Position numbers and translations under genes: made by a program. Shown in pieces: positions 35,501-37,280 of a stretch of DNA of 37,280 bases. Source of the DNA: Glomus cerebriforme (lineage: Eukaryota; Glomeromycota; Glomeromycetes; Glomerales; Glomeraceae); contig QKYT01000781.1 in assembly GCA_003550305.1 (NCBI GenBank), forward strand, positions 13,025 to 50,304, read 5' to 3'. Under the pieces are notes generated by a model that saw only the letters and a list, made by a program, of their open reading frames with translations, was not told the DNA's origin and did not search any database. The first letter of the stretch is position 1. Each line of letters begins with the position of its first letter.

Positions 35501-35985
35501 AACTTGAACCATTGTTATCTTTATTTAAGATGTATGAAAAAATTTATCAGTACATTTAAGGCAAAAAAAAAAAAAGAAAATAGGTTATAACATTTGTACT
35601 TACTTTTTCTTTCGGTAATACCAAAAAATTGAATAATATTTGTATGAAAATTAACTTTATTCAATAATTTTATCTATATAAAAAAATATAATATCCATTT
35701 TAAAAAAATTGTTACTAGGTAGAAATATGTAGAAATAACTTTGTATACCTCATTAACAAGTTCTTTTGCAATATCATTATTATCTATTTCAAAAGATTTT
35801 AATGCAACGACGGTATTCGAACTCTCCCAAGTAGCTCGATAAATTTTGCCAAATGATCCAAAACCTATCTGTTGAATATTCTGAAATTCGTTATAATCAT
35901 GGTAATTAATATATTCTTTAGTAATGCCTTCCTCAATCCATTGAACCCATGTATCATAATTGGAATTATTTGAATTGTTTGCCAT
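29567..35985 (-). CDS. Kinase-kinase-MACPF-like-kinase multidomain protein
   Basis: Thirteen exons join in phase to 1,815 aa: 35985-35749, 35673-35604, 35518-35343, 35260-34930, 34863-34190, 34119-34047, 33919-33401, 33316-30882, 30792-30580, 30516-30447, 30362-30193, 30117-29763, 29691-29567. Kinase A (~30-300) has GFGSFG (41-46), Lys63, HNDLHSNN (D160) and DFG 177-179, so it is probably active. Kinase B (~430-715) has HND (572-574) and DFG (591-593), but the VAIK position reads VALQ (Gln481). A MACPF-like module (~733-1500) follows, with YGHFFMRKVLIGG and YGYFFPLSIVLGN. Kinase C (~1506-1790) keeps Lys1562, HGD and DFG (1672-1674), with a worn glycine loop. Single exons bridge A to B (34863-34190) and B to the module (33316-30882). 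The module-C link rests on one intron (30881-30793), so C could be a separate gene. Resembles receptor-like TKL scaffolds; no transmembrane segment seen. Confidence 0.85.
30882..33210 (-). other. MACPF-like module inside the kinase gene
   Basis: Starts at FKLNHGLYLDGYSIKPS, the same opening as both modules of the RdRP fusion, right after the end of kinase B (CWDGDPDKRP). It is about 750 aa with both signature-like motifs and the WIIIG motif. It is more diverged than the two RdRP-linked copies are from each other, and carries a duplicated SSNNMHLD/LLSNNMHLD segment between the two units. This supports domain shuffling between an RdRP gene and a kinase gene. Confidence 0.78.
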
Positions 35986-36266
35986 TTTCCTAAAAGGATT
36001 CTTGGAATTTAATGAATTTAATGTCACAAAATGTATATATGTATTACCGACGGTGTGTTTCACAAGGAATGTACCCCCTGTCCCCTGTATCACCAACCAA
36101 ATTCGCTTAATACAAGTGACATATATATGTGACAAATAAGATTTCACCGGGCGTGAAAAAAATTCTGTCCCCCCCCACCTTTCATAGGAATTATCGGATC
36201 CCAAATCGTGAACAAATTTTCTTTTTATATATATATATATATATATATATTTTTATGAAAATTATC
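35986..36266. other. Upstream region of the large kinase gene with (AT)n tract
   Basis: Presumed promoter and 5' UTR of the minus-strand gene at 29567-35985. The first ATG chosen (35985-35983) is the last in-frame Met before the kinase domain; an upstream in-frame Met at 36204 would add 73 residues that look non-coding. It contains a run of eight C at about 36171-36178 and a 25-base alternating TA tract at 36226-36250. Confidence 0.55.
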
Positions 36267-36479
36267 TTTTATCGCCATGGCGTTTTATCGCACCCAATAA
36301 TTTTGGCTGGAATTAAGGTTTAGGTTAGGATTAGAGTTAGGATTAAGGTCAGGTGATTAGGTGCCCACCTTTCTCCATTTTTATTAAATATTCTGGGACT
36401 TAGGATTTTTTTTGATGGTGAAATCCTATTTGTCATCATTATATATCACGCCAGCGACAAATCGCCATGGCGATAAATT
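36267..36479. mobile_element. Small MITE-like element with palindromic ends
   Basis: The ends are imperfect inverted repeats of about 25-28 bp, each carrying the palindrome TCGCCATGGCG (36272-36282 and 36462-36472) inside a wider TTTATCGCCATGGCG arm. The ~210-bp element has no coding capacity. Its interior has a degenerate run of TTAGG-like units (36315-36350). Target-site duplications were not clearly visible. Confidence 0.6.
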
Positions 36480-37280
36480 ACAAAATCCTTTTTTTATTTA
36501 TTCTCCCTTTCTAGTCGAAAGTATCTAAGTATACTAATCTAAAGGCTAAGACAATTAAACTTTTTTTTTCTTTACAAGTATAAATTTAGGTGTATAACAA
36601 CCCACCAGACCATCATAAATGGATATCGATACTATAGAGCCCAAGAGTTAAAGACTAAACCAAAAAACGAACTACTCTGCTATTTTACAAATCACGTGGC
36701 TAGTGAACAAATTTTCGAATTGGTTGATTAAAACTTTTTGTATAGTATATTTTATTGTAATTTTTAGCCAGTAATTTTTTTTTGCGAAATTTAAGCATTT
36801 AACTATTGAATATTAGATTTTTATAAAATAAAATATCCCCAGGCTATTTTACAATGAATACAATTTATCGAATATTCGTGCATTGATAATTAGAGGCCTA
36901 CATCAGCCCTAATTTTATAACCTGGCCCGGAATTTTTAATTAATCTATTATAATAGGGTTTTATTTTTTTTTAACTGTTAATTTTGGGACATGAAAGGCG
37001 CAGCATTTAGATAATCCCCGGCCCAGAATTTTAAATTTAATAAAATTTTAATAGAAATACAGTAAATAATATTCAATTTCAACTAAATTGCGATTTTTAA
37101 TTTTTTTTTTTTTTTTTTTGTACATAGTATTTAAGTATTTGCGTTTTGCAACAGAGTTTTAATTTTAAAATACAATAGTTTAGAATTTTTAAAATTACAA
37201 CATATTAATTTATTTAAATTGATACAAAATAATTAATTTGGCCAAAATTTTAATTTCGTTCGAGTCTAACTTTGGCTAGA
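36480..37280. other. Right-end intergenic region, no gene seen
   Basis: AT-rich sequence without a credible frame. Two GGCCC(G/A)GAATTTT-type motifs, at about 36923 and 37020, resemble the arms of the inverted repeat at 22631-22706 and may be remnants of the same element family. A T run of about 20 bases lies near 37100. Confidence 0.5.

Noticed and set aside
29701..36204. Several separate small kinase genes
   Set aside because: Each fragment ends at a GT donor or begins at an AG acceptor, and all 13 exons join in phase. Exons cross the kinase A/B and B/module boundaries.

Overview
The window looks like a piece of an AT-rich fungal nuclear genome, most likely an arbuscular mycorrhizal fungus (Glomeromycotina, Rhizophagus-like). 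The reasons are short GT-AG introns of about 60-120 bp, TKL-type kinases with HND or HGD catalytic loops, a kinase fused to Sel1 repeats, an eukaryotic (QDE-1/RDR-type) RNA-dependent RNA polymerase, and LINE debris. This is inferred from family content and not from a marker gene. I hand-spliced the multi-exon genes. The RdRP fusion and three kinase models give coding lengths divisible by three, with no internal stop noticed.

Layout, left to right. At 1-1419 (-) is a decayed copy of an MLKL-like kinase gene. At 2012-4465 (-) is an intact relative: a four-helix HeLo/MLKL-like domain, a pseudokinase and Sel1 repeats. At 5950-8028 (-) is a stand-alone MACPF-like (perforin-superfamily) protein. 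It is divergent, across 409 bp, from the main gene at 8438-17762 (+): a 10-exon RdRP whose single reading frame continues into a coiled coil and two tandem MACPF-like modules (2,881 aa predicted). At 18453-20182 (-) is a canonical TKL kinase with an N-terminal zinc-ribbon-like segment. A 2.8-kb gene-poor gap with a perfect 29-bp inverted repeat follows. At 22978-24984 (+) is a second stand-alone MACPF-like gene broken by a frameshift. Behind it, 25136-27715 holds a diverged ~1.1-kb direct duplication with a micro-inversion, each copy carrying a possible transmembrane exon. At 28133-28998 (-) is a LINE endonuclease remnant. At 29567-35985 (-) is a 13-exon gene predicted to encode kinase-kinase-MACPF-like-kinase (1,815 aa). 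The right end holds an (AT)n tract and a small palindrome-ended, MITE-like element.

The linking theme is one MACPF-like module found in three contexts: alone, fused to an RNA-silencing polymerase, and embedded among kinase and pseudokinase domains. An MLKL-like four-helix/pseudokinase gene sits beside them. MACPF and MLKL-type domains are membrane-permeabilising in other organisms, so I infer that this may be an intracellular defence, non-self recognition or regulated cell-death island in which RNA sensing and phosphorylation are coupled to membrane-acting effectors. The architectures are read from the sequence; the function is a hypothesis.
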